This document shows positions 36,111 to 45,604 of a stretch of 64,000 nt of DNA, piece after piece. Position 1 is the stretch's first letter; each line of letters begins with the position of its first letter. The DNA comes from Microvirga arabica (GTDB lineage: Bacteria; Pseudomonadota; Alphaproteobacteria; Rhizobiales; Beijerinckiaceae), in NCBI RefSeq assembly GCF_016811235.1, contig NZ_JAFBID010000028.1, positions 1-64,000 of the forward strand, in the 5' to 3' direction. The notes beneath the pieces were generated by a model. That model made no database searches and was not told where the DNA came from. It was given only the letters and a program-made list of their open reading frames with translations. The position numbers and the translations under genes are program-made.

Positions 36111-36135
36111 ATGTTAATGCTAACAACATTAACAT
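36111..36135. promoter_or_regulatory. Inverted repeat upstream of the DUF2852 gene
   Basis: Arms ATGTTAATG (36111-36119) and CATTAACAT (36127-36135) with a 7-base spacer, a typical operator size for TetR-type dimers. It lies between the TetR gene and the DUF2852 start. Confidence 0.6.
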
Positions 36136-36189
36136 GCGGATCGATCTGGGCGGTTTCAAGGGATCAAACTCTAAAAATCGACAGGGAGC

Positions 36190-36846
36190 TTAGGCTTTGC
36201 CCTTGAGAGCGCCGTGGACGAGGGCAAGCACGCCGGCCCGCAGGAGTTCGTACTTGTCCGGCAGTCCAGGTCCCTTCGGCAGCTGACCCGCCGCGTCGAG
36301 GGTCGCGATGCCATGGGACAGCGCCCAGACCTCGATGGCGATGAACCGGGCATCGACCGTCTGGAAGCCTTCCGGAAAAGTATCGGCGAGCGCCTTGACC
36401 AGGAAGTCGAACGCATTGCCGGCGGGCTTGCCCCCGCTTTCCACAGCCTTGGCCCAGAAGGGCCCGCAGGAGGCCTCGCCCTCGGCAGCCTTCGCCGAGA
36501 ACATGGCCGTGTAGAAGCCGGGCTCCTGCTCGGCGAAGGCAAGATAGGCCTCTCCCATGCGTGTGAAGCGCTCGAGCGCCGTACCGTCGCTCTGCAGGGC
36601 ACGGCCGAGGCGCTTGGCGAGTTCGTCGTAGCCGCGGAACGCCACCTCGGCCACTAGGGCATCCCGGCCCCGGAAATGGCGGTAGAGCGCCGCCGGCGTC
36701 ACGCCCACGAGCTTGGCCGCATCGGCGAGCGTGAACCCACCGATTCCCCGCTCGGCAATGAAGCGCTGCGCCGCCTCGATCAGCGCCTCCTTCAAATTGC
36801 CGTGGTGATAGCCCTGCCGGTCGAACGGACCGCGCCAATGCCGCAT
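36190..36846 (-). CDS. TetR/AcrR-family transcriptional regulator
   Basis: A 218-residue repressor. The helix-turn-helix is at residues 17-60: HGNLKEALIEAAQRFIAERG, GGFTLADAAKLVGVTPAALYRHF. A TetR_C_33-like ligand domain follows (FTRMGEAYLAFAEQEPGFYTAMFS). The gene is upstream of the DUF2852 gene on the same strand, with an operator-like palindrome between them. The effector is unknown. Confidence 0.9.
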   Translation of the reverse strand: MRHWRGPFDRQGYHHGNLKEALIEAAQRFIAERGIGGFTLADAAKLVGVTPAALYRHFRGRDALVAEVAFRGYDELAKRLGRALQSDGTALERFTRMGEAYLAFAEQEPGFYTAMFSAKAAEGEASCGPFWAKAVESGGKPAGNAFDFLVKALADTFPEGFQTVDARFIAIEVWALSHGIATLDAAGQLPKGPGLPDKYELLRAGVLALVHGALKGKA

Positions 36847-37142
36847 GATGGGTTCCTTAACTCTCTGCCGGCCATCTTAGGCTCCCCATACGGCGGACGC
36901 CAGAATGGAACGGCTCATAGAGTGAACATCATTGTGAGTGAAGAGGTTCAGAAATCTTTCACCCGCTACGTGTCATCCTCAGGCCAAGCCGCAGGCGAGG
37001 GAAGGGGATCCACTCACACTCAGCGCCGCTATGGCTTCCCTTCCCCTCCACTGACGCTCCGGGCGCGAATGTCATCAGTGCGTAGGACACACGCGACACC
37101 GGCACCCGTGACGTTCGGCCTCCGACCTGCCATATACGCCCC

Positions 37143-38303
37143 ATGATCGATCATCCGACGCGCGATGTGGGCTTTGGCGTTTATGTCCATTGGCCCTTCT
37201 GCGCCTCCAAATGCCCCTATTGCGACTTCAACAGCCATGTCCGCCACCAGCCGGTGGATCAGGAGCGGTTTCTGGCGGCCTTCCGGCGCGAGATCGCCCA
37301 CACGGCGGCGCGCATTCCGGGCAGGACGGTCACGAGCGTGTTCTTCGGCGGCGGCACGCCCTCCCTCATGAAGCCGCAGACCGTGGGCGCGATCCTCGAT
37401 GCTATCGGTGGCGCCTGGGGGATTGATCCGAAAGCGGAAGTAACGCTCGAGGCTAACCCCACCAGCGTGGAGGCGGAGCGCTTTCGCGGCTATCGGAGTG
37501 CTGGCATCAACCGGGTCTCGCTCGGCGTTCAGGCTTTGAACGATCCCGATCTCAAGCGCCTCGGGCGCATGCATTCCGTCGACGAGGCCTTGGGCGCGGT
37601 GAAGATCGCCGCTTCCATCTTCGAGCGCTATTCCTTCGACCTGATCTATGCCCGGCCTGGGCATACGCCAGAGGCCTGGGCCGCGGAGCTGGAGCAGGCG
37701 ATTTCCCATGCGGTGGAGCACCTGTCGCTCTACCAGCTCACCATCGAGCCGGGCACCTGGTTCCAGCGTCTCTACGATGCGGGAAAAATCACCGTGCCGG
37801 ACGAGGAGACCGGCCGCGCGCTCTACGACATTACGCAGGAAACGTGCGAGAAGCACGGCCTTCCCAGTTACGAGATCTCGAACCATGCGCGGCCCGGGGC
37901 GGAATCGCAGCACAACCTGCTCTATTGGCGCTACGGCGAATATGCCGGCATCGGCCCCGGCGCCCACGGGCGCCTGGTGACAGGCAATGCGCGTCTTGCC
38001 ACATCCACCGAGAAACACCCGGAGACCTGGCTGGAGTTGGTGGAGCGCGAGGGGCATGGCGTCATTGATGAGGAGGTGCTGACCTCCGAGGCCGAGGGCG
38101 ACGAATTCCTGCTCATGGGGCTTCGGCTCAAGGAGGGCGTCGACCCGCGCCGCTTCGAGGCCTTCACCGGCAAGACACTCAATCAGCGCGGCTTGCGGAT
38201 CCTCGCGGAGGAGGGCCTGATCCGCCACGACGGCTCACGCCTTGCCGTGACGCCGAAGGGCTTTCCGGTGCTCAACGCGGTGATTGCGGAGCTGGCGGCT
38301 TAG
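37143..38303 (+). CDS. hemW: Radical SAM heme chaperone HemW
   Basis: HemW is the heme-insertion chaperone formerly annotated as an oxygen-independent coproporphyrinogen oxidase. The cluster motif is FCASKCPYCDFNSH (Cys20, Cys24, Cys27). VFFGGGTPSL, RVSLGVQALNDPDL and the HemN_C domain with LLYWRYGEYAGIGPGAHGR follow. The 386-residue length and the missing N-terminal extension indicate HemW rather than HemN. The ATG at 37143 immediately precedes ATCGATCATCC. It usually follows rdgB in Rhizobiales; here DUF2852 and TetR genes on the opposite strand separate them. Confidence 0.95.
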   Translation: MIDHPTRDVGFGVYVHWPFCASKCPYCDFNSHVRHQPVDQERFLAAFRREIAHTAARIPGRTVTSVFFGGGTPSLMKPQTVGAILDAIGGAWGIDPKAEVTLEANPTSVEAERFRGYRSAGINRVSLGVQALNDPDLKRLGRMHSVDEALGAVKIAASIFERYSFDLIYARPGHTPEAWAAELEQAISHAVEHLSLYQLTIEPGTWFQRLYDAGKITVPDEETGRALYDITQETCEKHGLPSYEISNHARPGAESQHNLLYWRYGEYAGIGPGAHGRLVTGNARLATSTEKHPETWLELVEREGHGVIDEEVLTSEAEGDEFLLMGLRLKEGVDPRRFEAFTGKTLNQRGLRILAEEGLIRHDGSRLAVTPKGFPVLNAVIAELAA

Positions 38304-38309
38304 AACGCG

Positions 38310-38482
38310 CCACTGTCATTCCGGGGCGGCGCAGCCGAGCCCGGAATCCATAAACGTTCACGGTGCAGACTGGAACGGCCTCGTGGTTATGGATCCCCGC
38401 CTGCGCGGGGATGACAGGGTTGAGGTTCTGGCGATCTATCCTGCATGCGATCCCGGACCGCCTGCAGCGTCCGGGATGACGC
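38310..38482. repeat. REP-like palindrome cluster after hemW
   Basis: A unit CACTGTCATTCCGGGG to CCCGGAATCCATAA (38311-38354), nearly the same as at 35413, followed by two short palindromes: GGATCCCCGC / GCGGGGATGAC (about 38391-38416) and ATCCCGGACC / GTCCGGGATGAC (about 38450-38480). Confidence 0.75.
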
Positions 38483-38487
38483 TGTGG

Positions 38488-39432
38488 TTATCTCTTCAGC
38501 TTCGACTCGATCACGTCCCACACCGTCACGGCGAGATCCGGTCCGCCGAGGCGCTTGATGGCGCGGATGCCGGTGGGCGCCGTCACGTTGATCTCGGTGA
38601 GGTTGCCGTCGATCACGTCGATGCCCACGAGGATCAGGCCCATGCGCTTCAGGTCGGGGCCGATGGTCTCGCAGATCTCGCGCTCGCGGGGCGTGAGGTC
38701 CGTGGGTTTTGCCGCTCCGCCGCGCACCATGTTGGAGCGGATGTCGTTGGCCGCCGGCACCCGGTTGATGGCGCCCGCCGCCTCGCCGTCGATGAGGATG
38801 ATGCGCTTGTCGCCTTCCGTGATCTTGGGCAGGAAGCGCTGGATCACCCAGGGCTCGCGGAACAGGTTGGCGAAGAGGTCATAGAGCGATCCGAAATTCG
38901 GGTCCTCCCGGCCGACCTTGAACACGCTCGCGCCGCCATGGCCGTAGAGCGGCTTCATCACCACGTCGCCATGCTCGCGCCGGAACTCTTCGATCTCTTG
39001 CTTGTCGCGGGAGATCAGGGTCGGGGGCATCAGGTGCGGGAAATGGGTGACGAAGATCTTTTCCGGCGCGTTGCGCACATGGGTCGGATCGTTGACCACG
39101 AGAGTCTTCGGGTGGATGCGCTCCAGGAAGTGGGTGGCGGTGATGTAGGCCAGATCGAAGGGCGGGTCCTGGCGCATGAGCACGGCGTCGACGGTGGAGA
39201 GATCGACCCGCTCCGGGGTTCCAAGCGTGAAGTGATCGCCCTCCTGGTCGCGCACCTCGACAGGCTCGGCCATGGCGATCACCGCGCCGTCCCGCAGGGA
39301 CAGGCGGTCGGGCGTATAGTGCAGGACCCGGTGCCCCCGCCGCTGGGCCTCCAGCAGCAGCGCGAAGCCGGTATCGCCCGCGATCTTGAGGCTGCGGATA
39401 TGGTCCATCTGGAACGCGACGGTGAGGGTCAT
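38488..39432 (-). CDS. gshB: Glutathione synthetase
   Basis: GshB ligates glycine to gamma-glutamylcysteine with ATP. The 314-residue ATP-grasp enzyme has the N-terminal [66 protein letters not shown] (ATP loop) and the C-terminal catalytic [12 protein letters not shown]. The length agrees with the bacterial family. A 150-base gap with no feature separates it from the divergent lipid kinase gene. Confidence 0.97.
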   Translation of the reverse strand: MTLTVAFQMDHIRSLKIAGDTGFALLLEAQRRGHRVLHYTPDRLSLRDGAVIAMAEPVEVRDQEGDHFTLGTPERVDLSTVDAVLMRQDPPFDLAYITATHFLERIHPKTLVVNDPTHVRNAPEKIFVTHFPHLMPPTLISRDKQEIEEFRREHGDVVMKPLYGHGGASVFKVGREDPNFGSLYDLFANLFREPWVIQRFLPKITEGDKRIILIDGEAAGAINRVPAANDIRSNMVRGGAAKPTDLTPREREICETIGPDLKRMGLILVGIDVIDGNLTEINVTAPTGIRAIKRLGGPDLAVTVWDVIESKLKR

Positions 39433-39594
39433 GAGTCGGGCCTCCTGGGAAGCAGGGTTATTGGGCCTAAAATGTGGGATGGCAACTGCTCATCCCGCCG
39501 GGTTTGAACGAAAGCCGGGGATGCGGGTTATTCAACGGCCCCGCTTGAGGGCTGCCCCTTGCAGATCCCCTCAAGCTTTTCCATGTGAGAGTAT

Positions 39595-40473
39595 ATGCCC
39601 CGCCGCGCCCTTCTGATCGTCAATGCCAAGAGCCGCAGCGGTGCCGCCCAGCGTGACATCGCCGTCGAGCGCTTGAAAGACCATGGAATCGAGCCGGTTC
39701 ACGTAGATTGCGGCCGCCGGGAGGATCTGTCGCCTCTCATCGTCAAGCACGCGAAAGATGTGGATTGCGCCGTGGTCGGCGGGGGAGACGGAACGCTCAA
39801 CGCGGCGGCCTTCGGGGTCATCGAGGCCGGTCTGCCGCTCGGCATCCTGCCGCTGGGCACGGCCAACGATCTCGCCCGCACCCTCGATGTGCCCTTCGAT
39901 CTCGATGGGGCCGCCCAGGTGATCGCCGACGGCCACACCCGCAAGATCGATCTCGGCCTCGTCAACGGCGAGCCCTTCTTCAACGTGGCGAGCATCGGGC
40001 TCTCGGCGGAACTGGCCCAGAAGCTGACGCGGGACATCAAGCGCCGCTGGGGCCGTCTCGGCTACGCCATGGTAGCCCTGAACGTTCTGATGCACGCCAA
40101 GCCCTTCCGGGCGACGATCTACAGCGAGAACGAGGCGGCGCGCGTGCGCACGCTCCAGGTCGCCGTGGGCAATGGCCGCTTCTATGGCGGCGGCAACGCG
40201 GTCGAGCAGGATGCCGCCATCGACGACCACCACCTCGATCTCTACAGCCTCGAACTGAGACAGGCCTGGAAGCTCGCCCTGATGGCGCGCTCGTTCCGCC
40301 AGGGCCGGCAAGGCGCCTGGAGCGAGGTGCGGGCAGTGCGCGCCAAGGAGTTCGACATTCGCACCCGCAAGCCCAGGCCCGTCAATGCGGATGGCGAGAT
40401 CGTCACCCAGACGCCGGCGCATTTCTCGATCCGGCCTTCGGCCGTGACGGTGTTTGCGCCGAAGAAGGCCTAG
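39595..40473 (+). CDS. YegS-like lipid kinase, diacylglycerol kinase catalytic domain
   Basis: A 292-residue soluble kinase of the DAGK_cat family. The nucleotide loop is VVGGGDGTLNAAA, then LPLGTANDLARTL and the second domain with GNGRFYGGGNAVEQDAAIDD. The substrate is probably a phospholipid such as phosphatidylglycerol or diacylglycerol. The ATG at 39595 lacks a strong ribosome-binding site. Confidence 0.88.
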   Translation: MPRRALLIVNAKSRSGAAQRDIAVERLKDHGIEPVHVDCGRREDLSPLIVKHAKDVDCAVVGGGDGTLNAAAFGVIEAGLPLGILPLGTANDLARTLDVPFDLDGAAQVIADGHTRKIDLGLVNGEPFFNVASIGLSAELAQKLTRDIKRRWGRLGYAMVALNVLMHAKPFRATIYSENEAARVRTLQVAVGNGRFYGGGNAVEQDAAIDDHHLDLYSLELRQAWKLALMARSFRQGRQGAWSEVRAVRAKEFDIRTRKPRPVNADGEIVTQTPAHFSIRPSAVTVFAPKKA

Positions 40474-40523
40474 GGTTGAGGATGTGCCAGTCACAAGGGA
40501 ATGACAAACTTCATCGACTAGGC

Positions 40524-40964
40524 TTAGTTGGTAAACGAACAGGCTAGTCCATTCCCTTGTAAAACTGCATTTTCGATGAAACGCTTCAGGTCCGAATAAT
40601 AGATTCTCAGGCAGCGAGAAACGTCATCGAGGAACTCAGCTTCAATCCAAGTCGCCTCCCGGAGAAGCTCCTCCGGCGTCTTTTCGGAGAGGATTTTGGC
40701 GATTTCCGCCGTTGTCGGAACCGTGATGAAGCCCATGAAGCAACCCGTTCCATCCCACGCTGCGAAGCCTCCCGGATGGCCGAACTCGCCGTTTGTTAGG
40801 TAGCGCAACGCATCTGAACGGCGCTCGAAAACCCAGTCGACTTGGGACTGATCCAGATCGATGCTGTCGAACATGACCTCATCCTCGACATCTTCCCATG
40901 TCGGATTTGCGGTGCGAGTAAGCCAACCATCGTCCATAGCAAACAGGGTGTAATTAGCGGTCAC
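40524..40964 (-). CDS. Hypothetical protein, low-GC gene
   Basis: I recognise no family. The 146-residue acidic protein has no signal or membrane span. WLTRTANPTWEDVEDEVMFDSIDLD at the start and the C-terminal LDDVSRCLRIYYSDLKRFIENA helices give it the look of a small SMI1/KNR4- or immunity-type protein, but I cannot prove that. It is clearly poorer in GC (below 50%) than its neighbours yraN and the lipid kinase, which suggests recent acquisition. The GTG start at 40964 is preceded by AGGA seven bases upstream. No toxin gene is beside it. Confidence 0.55.
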   Translation of the reverse strand: MTANYTLFAMDDGWLTRTANPTWEDVEDEVMFDSIDLDQSQVDWVFERRSDALRYLTNGEFGHPGGFAAWDGTGCFMGFITVPTTAEIAKILSEKTPEELLREATWIEAEFLDDVSRCLRIYYSDLKRFIENAVLQGNGLACSFTN

Positions 40965-40990
40965 GCTGGCATCCTGATATCAAATCAGTA

Positions 40991-41368
40991 TTATATTACA
41001 TCGAGTTCGAATGCCGAGACAATGTGCTTTGGCCATCGCTTGCGCGCGATGAACACCGCATCCGCACGCCAAGTCTTGTCGGCGGCCCAATCGTTGCGCG
41101 AGAGCCATGCCCGCACCGCGCGCGAAAAGCGCTGGCGCTTGCGCGCTGTGATGGCCGAGAGCGCGTCGTCCATGAGCCCGCGCGCCTTCACCTCGACGAA
41201 CGCGATGGTGTCGCCGCGCATGACGATCAGGTCGATCTCTCCACCTGATGCCGCATAGCGGCGGGCGAGGGGGCGATAGCCTTTCGAGATCAGGAACAGC
41301 AGCGCGATCCATTCCGCGCGGTGGCCGCGGAGAAAGGTCGCTTCGCGGCGGTCGAGGGCGCTCTTCAT
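40991..41368 (-). CDS. YraN family protein (UPF0102)
   Basis: A 125-residue protein of the nuclease-like fold: [43 protein letters not shown] contain the PD-(D/E)xK-type residues Glu, Asp, Glu-x-Lys, and [15 protein letters not shown] follows. The function is unproven, though a Holliday-junction-resolvase-like role is proposed for the family. It overlaps the rsmI stop by four bases (ATGA), the usual operon. Confidence 0.88.
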   Translation of the reverse strand: MKSALDRREATFLRGHRAEWIALLFLISKGYRPLARRYAASGGEIDLIVMRGDTIAFVEVKARGLMDDALSAITARKRQRFSRAVRAWLSRNDWAADKTWRADAVFIARKRWPKHIVSAFELDVI

Positions 41369-42303
41369 TCGCCCTTCTTGGCAAGCACCAAGGCGCGGGC
41401 ATAGACCTCGCGCTTGGGCAGATCGAGTTCATCCGCCACGATGGCTGCCGCGTCCTTGATCGAGTGGTTCTTCAGCGCCGCTTCGAGCTTGCCGTCGAGT
41501 GCCGCATCGGCTTCCGCCGCATGCATGGCCTTGGTGGCTTCGCCGATCAGCACCACGATCTCGCCCTTGGGCGGGCCTTCTTCGGCAAATTGCCGGGCGA
41601 GCTCGGGGAGCGTTCCGCGCCGGATCGTCTCGAACATTTTGGTGAGTTCGCGCGCCACCACGGCCTGACGCTCGCCCAGCACCTCGGCGGCGTCCGCCAG
41701 CATCTCGGGCAGGCGGTGCGGGCCTTCGAAGAGCATGAGCGTGCCGGGAATGGTGCCGATTTCGGCAAGCCTCGTGCGGCGCGCGCCGCTCTTCGATGGC
41801 AGGAAGCCCTCGAAGAAGAAGCGGTCCGTCGGCAGGCCAGACGCCACGAGCGCGGTGAGAACGGCGGACGGACCGGGGATCGGCGTGACCGGAAGCCCTT
41901 CCTCGATGGCCGCCTGCACGAGCTTGTAGCCAGGATCCGACACCAGCGGCGTTCCGGCATCGGACACCAAGGCCAGAGCCTGCCCCTCGCGGATACGGTG
42001 GACCATGCGTTCGCGCACGGCCTCGTTGGAATGCTCGTGATAGGCCACCAGCGGCGTGGTGATGCCGTAATGGGCCAGAAGCGTCTTCGTCACCCGCGTG
42101 TCCTCCGCCAGCACCGCGTCCGCGGCCGCCAGCACGCTGAGCGCACGAAAGGACACATCCTGCAGGTTGCCGATGGGGGTGGCGACCACAAAGAGGCCTG
42201 GCGAGAGGGGCTTGGCTTCGGCGGCAAGGCCGAAGGCGGTGAAGGTGGCGATCCGCTCATTGGGTTCGCGCCGCTTGGTTCGATTATCGATTCTCTGAGT
42301 CAT
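41365..42303 (-). CDS. rsmI: 16S rRNA (cytidine-1402-2'-O)-methyltransferase RsmI
   Basis: RsmI methylates C1402 of 16S rRNA in the decoding centre. The 312-residue TP-methylase has the signatures [49 protein letters not shown] and [28 protein letters not shown]. The start is taken as the ATG at 42303 ([10 protein letters not shown]). The frame is open to 42381 without family similarity. It is coupled to yraN downstream and divergent from the LpoA-like lipoprotein gene, the conserved order in proteobacteria. Confidence 0.96.
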   Translation of the reverse strand: MTQRIDNRTKRREPNERIATFTAFGLAAEAKPLSPGLFVVATPIGNLQDVSFRALSVLAAADAVLAEDTRVTKTLLAHYGITTPLVAYHEHSNEAVRERMVHRIREGQALALVSDAGTPLVSDPGYKLVQAAIEEGLPVTPIPGPSAVLTALVASGLPTDRFFFEGFLPSKSGARRTRLAEIGTIPGTLMLFEGPHRLPEMLADAAEVLGERQAVVARELTKMFETIRRGTLPELARQFAEEGPPKGEIVVLIGEATKAMHAAEADAALDGKLEAALKNHSIKDAAAIVADELDLPKREVYARALVLAKKGE

Positions 42304-42443
42304 GAGATCGGCACTCTCGCATGAAGCGGCGCCCTCGCGAAAGCAGGCGCGTAGGGCTTTCGCACGGCTTGTGAGAAACAATGTTTACTTTTCTGTGCCA
42401 CGCTTAGCCTCAAGAACAGAAGCTGTTTCCAAAGGGGGTGGAG

Positions 42444-43712
42444 ATGGCACACGTGTCGTTTGGTTGGGCCCGGGGCCTTCCGGGTCGTGCGGCCTGGGCT
42501 TTTGTCCTGGCTGCGTCGCTGGGCCTGTCAGGGTGTATGGGCTCGGAGAGCCGTGTGTCGTCGCGCAAGGTCAGCCGGCCTCAGGCTGTTCCGGTCGAGC
42601 CGTCCTATGCGGCCGGTGTTGCCTCACCTGGCGCTCCGCTCCAGACCGGCGGATCCACCACCATCGGCACCGGCCCCGTCAAGGTCGCCCTGATCCTGCC
42701 CATGAGCGCCCCCGGCCAGGGAGGCGGTGTAGCGCAGAGCATGCGCAATGCCGCCGATATGGCGGTGAGCGAATTCCAAGGCCAGGATATCACGCTTCTC
42801 GTGAAGGACGACAACGGCACGCCTGAAGGCGCACGGGCCGCCGCGCAGCAGGCGCTCGCGGAAGGGGCCGAGCTCATCGTCGGCCCGGTTTTTTCCGGCT
42901 CCGTCCAGGCGGCCGCTCAGGTGGCGCGCGAGCGGGGCAAACCCGTCATCGGCTTCTCGTCGGATGCGAGCGTCGCCACCCGTGGCGTCTACCTTCTAAG
43001 CTTCCTCGTGCAGGAGGAGGTCGACCGCATCGTGGCCTTTGCGGCAGCGCAGGGCCGCCGCTCGATTGCGGCCCTGATCCCGGAAACGCAATATGGCCGC
43101 GTCGCCGAAGCGCGGCTGCAGCAGGCTGCCGCCCGGCAGGGACTGCGCATCGCCGCGCTCGAATATTATCCAGCCGGTCAGCCGCAGGTGGGCGTGCAGC
43201 GCCTGTCCCGCGTGATCGGCGGAGCCGCCCCGCAGGCCGATGCCCTGTTCATTCCCGACAACGGCGACGGTCTCCCGGCGGTCGCTCAGGCACTGCAGAT
43301 GGCGGGGTTCGATCCCGCACGGGTGAAACCGCTCGGCACCGGCGTGTGGAACGAGCCGCGCATCTTCGCCCTGCCGGCCCTGCAGGGCGGCTGGTTCGCA
43401 GCACCCGACAACCGCGGCTTCGAGGCCTTTGCCGAACGCTACCGCGCACGCTTCAACACCGACCCGATCCGCCTTGCGACCCTCTCCTACGACGCCGTGA
43501 CCTTGGCGGCGGCGCTTGCGCGCATGCAGGGCGTCCAGGGTTTCAGCGATGCGGTGCTCACCAATCCGGCAGGCTTTGCGGGCGCAGATGGCGTCTTCCG
43601 CTTCAACCCTGACGGCACCAACGCCCGCGCCCTCACGGTGCAGGAGATCCGCAACGGCACTGCCGTTGCAATCAGCGGCGCGCCGCGGACTCTGGTCGCT
43701 TCGGGAACCTAA
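42444..43712 (+). CDS. LpoA-like penicillin-binding protein activator, lipoprotein
   Basis: A 422-residue outer-membrane lipoprotein: the lipobox is LGLSGC at about residues 28-33, with Cys33 as the lipid anchor. The C-terminal 340 residues form a Peripla_BP_6 fold (VKVALILPMSAPGQGGG, AELIVGPVFSGSVQAAAQVAR and YDAVTLAAALARM). The position divergent from rsmI-yraN equals that of LpoA in E. coli. It probably stimulates the synthase PBP1A. The ATG at 42444 follows GGGGGTGGAG. Confidence 0.88.
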   Translation: MAHVSFGWARGLPGRAAWAFVLAASLGLSGCMGSESRVSSRKVSRPQAVPVEPSYAAGVASPGAPLQTGGSTTIGTGPVKVALILPMSAPGQGGGVAQSMRNAADMAVSEFQGQDITLLVKDDNGTPEGARAAAQQALAEGAELIVGPVFSGSVQAAAQVARERGKPVIGFSSDASVATRGVYLLSFLVQEEVDRIVAFAAAQGRRSIAALIPETQYGRVAEARLQQAAARQGLRIAALEYYPAGQPQVGVQRLSRVIGGAAPQADALFIPDNGDGLPAVAQALQMAGFDPARVKPLGTGVWNEPRIFALPALQGGWFAAPDNRGFEAFAERYRARFNTDPIRLATLSYDAVTLAAALARMQGVQGFSDAVLTNPAGFAGADGVFRFNPDGTNARALTVQEIRNGTAVAISGAPRTLVASGT

Positions 43713-43784
43713 CGCTCCCTCGGGGTGTCATTCCGGTAGGAACTGGCCCGCTGCGCTGCTGGGCCAGGGAGGACCGCTCGCGAG

Positions 43785-45074
43785 ATGGCCCATTGGAAGC
43801 TTCTCCTCAGGCGCTTGGTTCGCCAGATCTGGTTCAGGATCACGCTGTTCTGCCTGGGCGGCTTTGCGGCAGCCTTCGCGGCACTGCTGCTGCAGCCCTA
43901 TATTCCCGAGGATATCGCCATCAGCGTCGGGGCCGATTCCGTCGGTAACATTCTCGGCATCCTGGCCGCCAGCATGCTGACGGTGACGACCTTTTCCCTG
44001 ACCACGATGGTTTCCGCGTTCGCGTCGGCCAGCTCGAACCTGACACCGCGGGCCACGCAGCTCCTCATGGAGGATACGACGGCGCAGAATGCTCTCGCCA
44101 CCTTCCTGGGTGCCTTCCTCTACAGCATTGTCGGCATCGTCGCCCTCTCGACGGGAACCTATGGCTCCACCGGACGCTTGGTCCTGCTCGCCGTTACCAT
44201 CCTGGTGATCATCTTCATCGTGGTGACGCTGCTGCGCTGGATCAGCCGGCTGACCAAGCTCGGCACCGTGCGCGAGACCATCGAGCAGCTCGAAGAGGCC
44301 ACGTCCTCGGCCCTCAGTCGATGGTGCAGGCATCCGCATCTTCGCGCCGCGCCTCGCCTGGACTGGATCCGCATGGCGCGCGCCGTCTATCCCGCCGAGA
44401 TCGGTTACGTTCAGAACATCGACGTGGAGAAGCTGGCCTCCATCGTCGAGGGCAGGGACGTGCTGATCGACGTGGATGTTCTGCCCGGCGCCTTCGTCGA
44501 GCCGACGCGCCCTGTCGCCTATGTGGACGAGGAGATGTCGGACGAGGACATCGACCGGGTGCGCCGTGCCTTTCTCATCGGCGGGCGACGCACGTACGAG
44601 CAGGATCCTCGCTTTGGTCTCATCGCCCTGGGCGAGGTGGCCTCGCGGGCGTTGTCGCCGGCCATCAACGATCCAGGGACCGCCATCGACGTGATCAATG
44701 CCGGCGTTCGCATCTTGGCCCTCTACGGCGGCCGGAGTGCCGAGGAGGAGGACATCGCCTTTCCCAAGGTGCGGATGCCGGCCCTGTCCACCGCCGACAT
44801 GATGGAGGATTTCTTCGTGCCCATCGCGCGGGACGGTGCCGGTCTGGTCGAGGTGGGGATCAAGCTGCAGAAAGCCCTCCAGTCCCTGTCGAGACTGTCG
44901 CCCGAGGTGTTCGGCAGGCTGGCCGAAGAGTACTCAGACGATGCCCTGAGGCGAGCCGCGAAAAGCCTCGACGAGGACCGTGATCTCGAACGTGTCCGCC
45001 GCCACGCTCCGACGCATCCGCCGGAGCAGATCGCCCCCAAGAGCGTGGCGTATCCCGGCTCGCAGGCCCGATAG
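43785..45074 (+). CDS. DUF2254 membrane protein
   Basis: A 429-residue protein with four N-terminal spans (IWFRITLFCLGGFAAAFAALLLQ, SVGNILGILAASMLTVTTFSLTTMVS, LATFLGAFLYSIVGIVALSTG, LVLLAVTILVIIFIVVTLL) and a large soluble C-terminal half containing IGYVQNIDVEKLASIVEGRD and ALGEVASRALSPAINDPGTAIDV. This is the DUF2254 family, of unknown function, perhaps a channel. It ends one base before the convergent OsmC gene. Confidence 0.88.
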   Translation: MAHWKLLLRRLVRQIWFRITLFCLGGFAAAFAALLLQPYIPEDIAISVGADSVGNILGILAASMLTVTTFSLTTMVSAFASASSNLTPRATQLLMEDTTAQNALATFLGAFLYSIVGIVALSTGTYGSTGRLVLLAVTILVIIFIVVTLLRWISRLTKLGTVRETIEQLEEATSSALSRWCRHPHLRAAPRLDWIRMARAVYPAEIGYVQNIDVEKLASIVEGRDVLIDVDVLPGAFVEPTRPVAYVDEEMSDEDIDRVRRAFLIGGRRTYEQDPRFGLIALGEVASRALSPAINDPGTAIDVINAGVRILALYGGRSAEEEDIAFPKVRMPALSTADMMEDFFVPIARDGAGLVEVGIKLQKALQSLSRLSPEVFGRLAEEYSDDALRRAAKSLDEDRDLERVRRHAPTHPPEQIAPKSVAYPGSQAR

Positions 45075-45075
45075 A

Positions 45076-45585
45076 TCAGCGGCGCGTCAGCGTCGCGTTC
45101 AGCTCGGGCTTGTTGTTGAGGGTCTGGAAGACGACGCAGTAGCGCTCGGTGAGCTTGAGCAGCTGGTCGATCTTCTCCTGCGGCGCATCCGTGTCGACCT
45201 CGAAGGAAAGGCGGATGTTCTTGAAGCCCACGGGTGCGCCCTTATCGACGCCGAGGGTGCCCCGGAAATCCAGATCGCCTTCCGCCTTCACGGCGCCGTG
45301 GCGCAGGTCGATTTCGAGCGCAGTGGCCACAGCCTTCAGCGTTACGCCCGCGCAGGCCACGAGCGCTTCGAGCAGCATGTCGCCGGAGCACAGCTCCGCC
45401 CCGGAACCGCCGGTGGCCGGGTGCAGGCCGGCAACCGCAAGCGCGCGGCCGGTCTCGACCTTGCAGGCGATGTGCTGGTCGTCGAGCGTGCCTTGCGCCT
45501 TCAGGGTGATGACGGCGGCGTTCGGGTCGCTGCGGTACTGATCCTTCAGCGGCGCCTGGAGGGCGCGAAGGGCGGTGGCGTCCAT
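45076..45585 (-). CDS. OsmC-family protein
   Basis: A 169-residue OsmC/Ohr fold: Cys66 in GGSGAELCSGDMLLEALVACAG with a second Cys78 twelve residues later, FKNIRLSFEVDTDAP and QLLKLTERYCVVFQTL. Canonical Ohr proteins have two conserved cysteines for peroxide reduction; the near placing of Cys66 and Cys78 fits the YhfA/OsmC-like branch better than Ohr. It may detoxify organic hydroperoxides. It is 19 bases downstream of the sulfonate ATPase gene on the same strand, so it may be in that operon. Confidence 0.85.
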   Translation of the reverse strand: MDATALRALQAPLKDQYRSDPNAAVITLKAQGTLDDQHIACKVETGRALAVAGLHPATGGSGAELCSGDMLLEALVACAGVTLKAVATALEIDLRHGAVKAEGDLDFRGTLGVDKGAPVGFKNIRLSFEVDTDAPQEKIDQLLKLTERYCVVFQTLNNKPELNATLTRR

Positions 45586-45604
45586 GATGGTGTCCTTGGA
45601 TATG

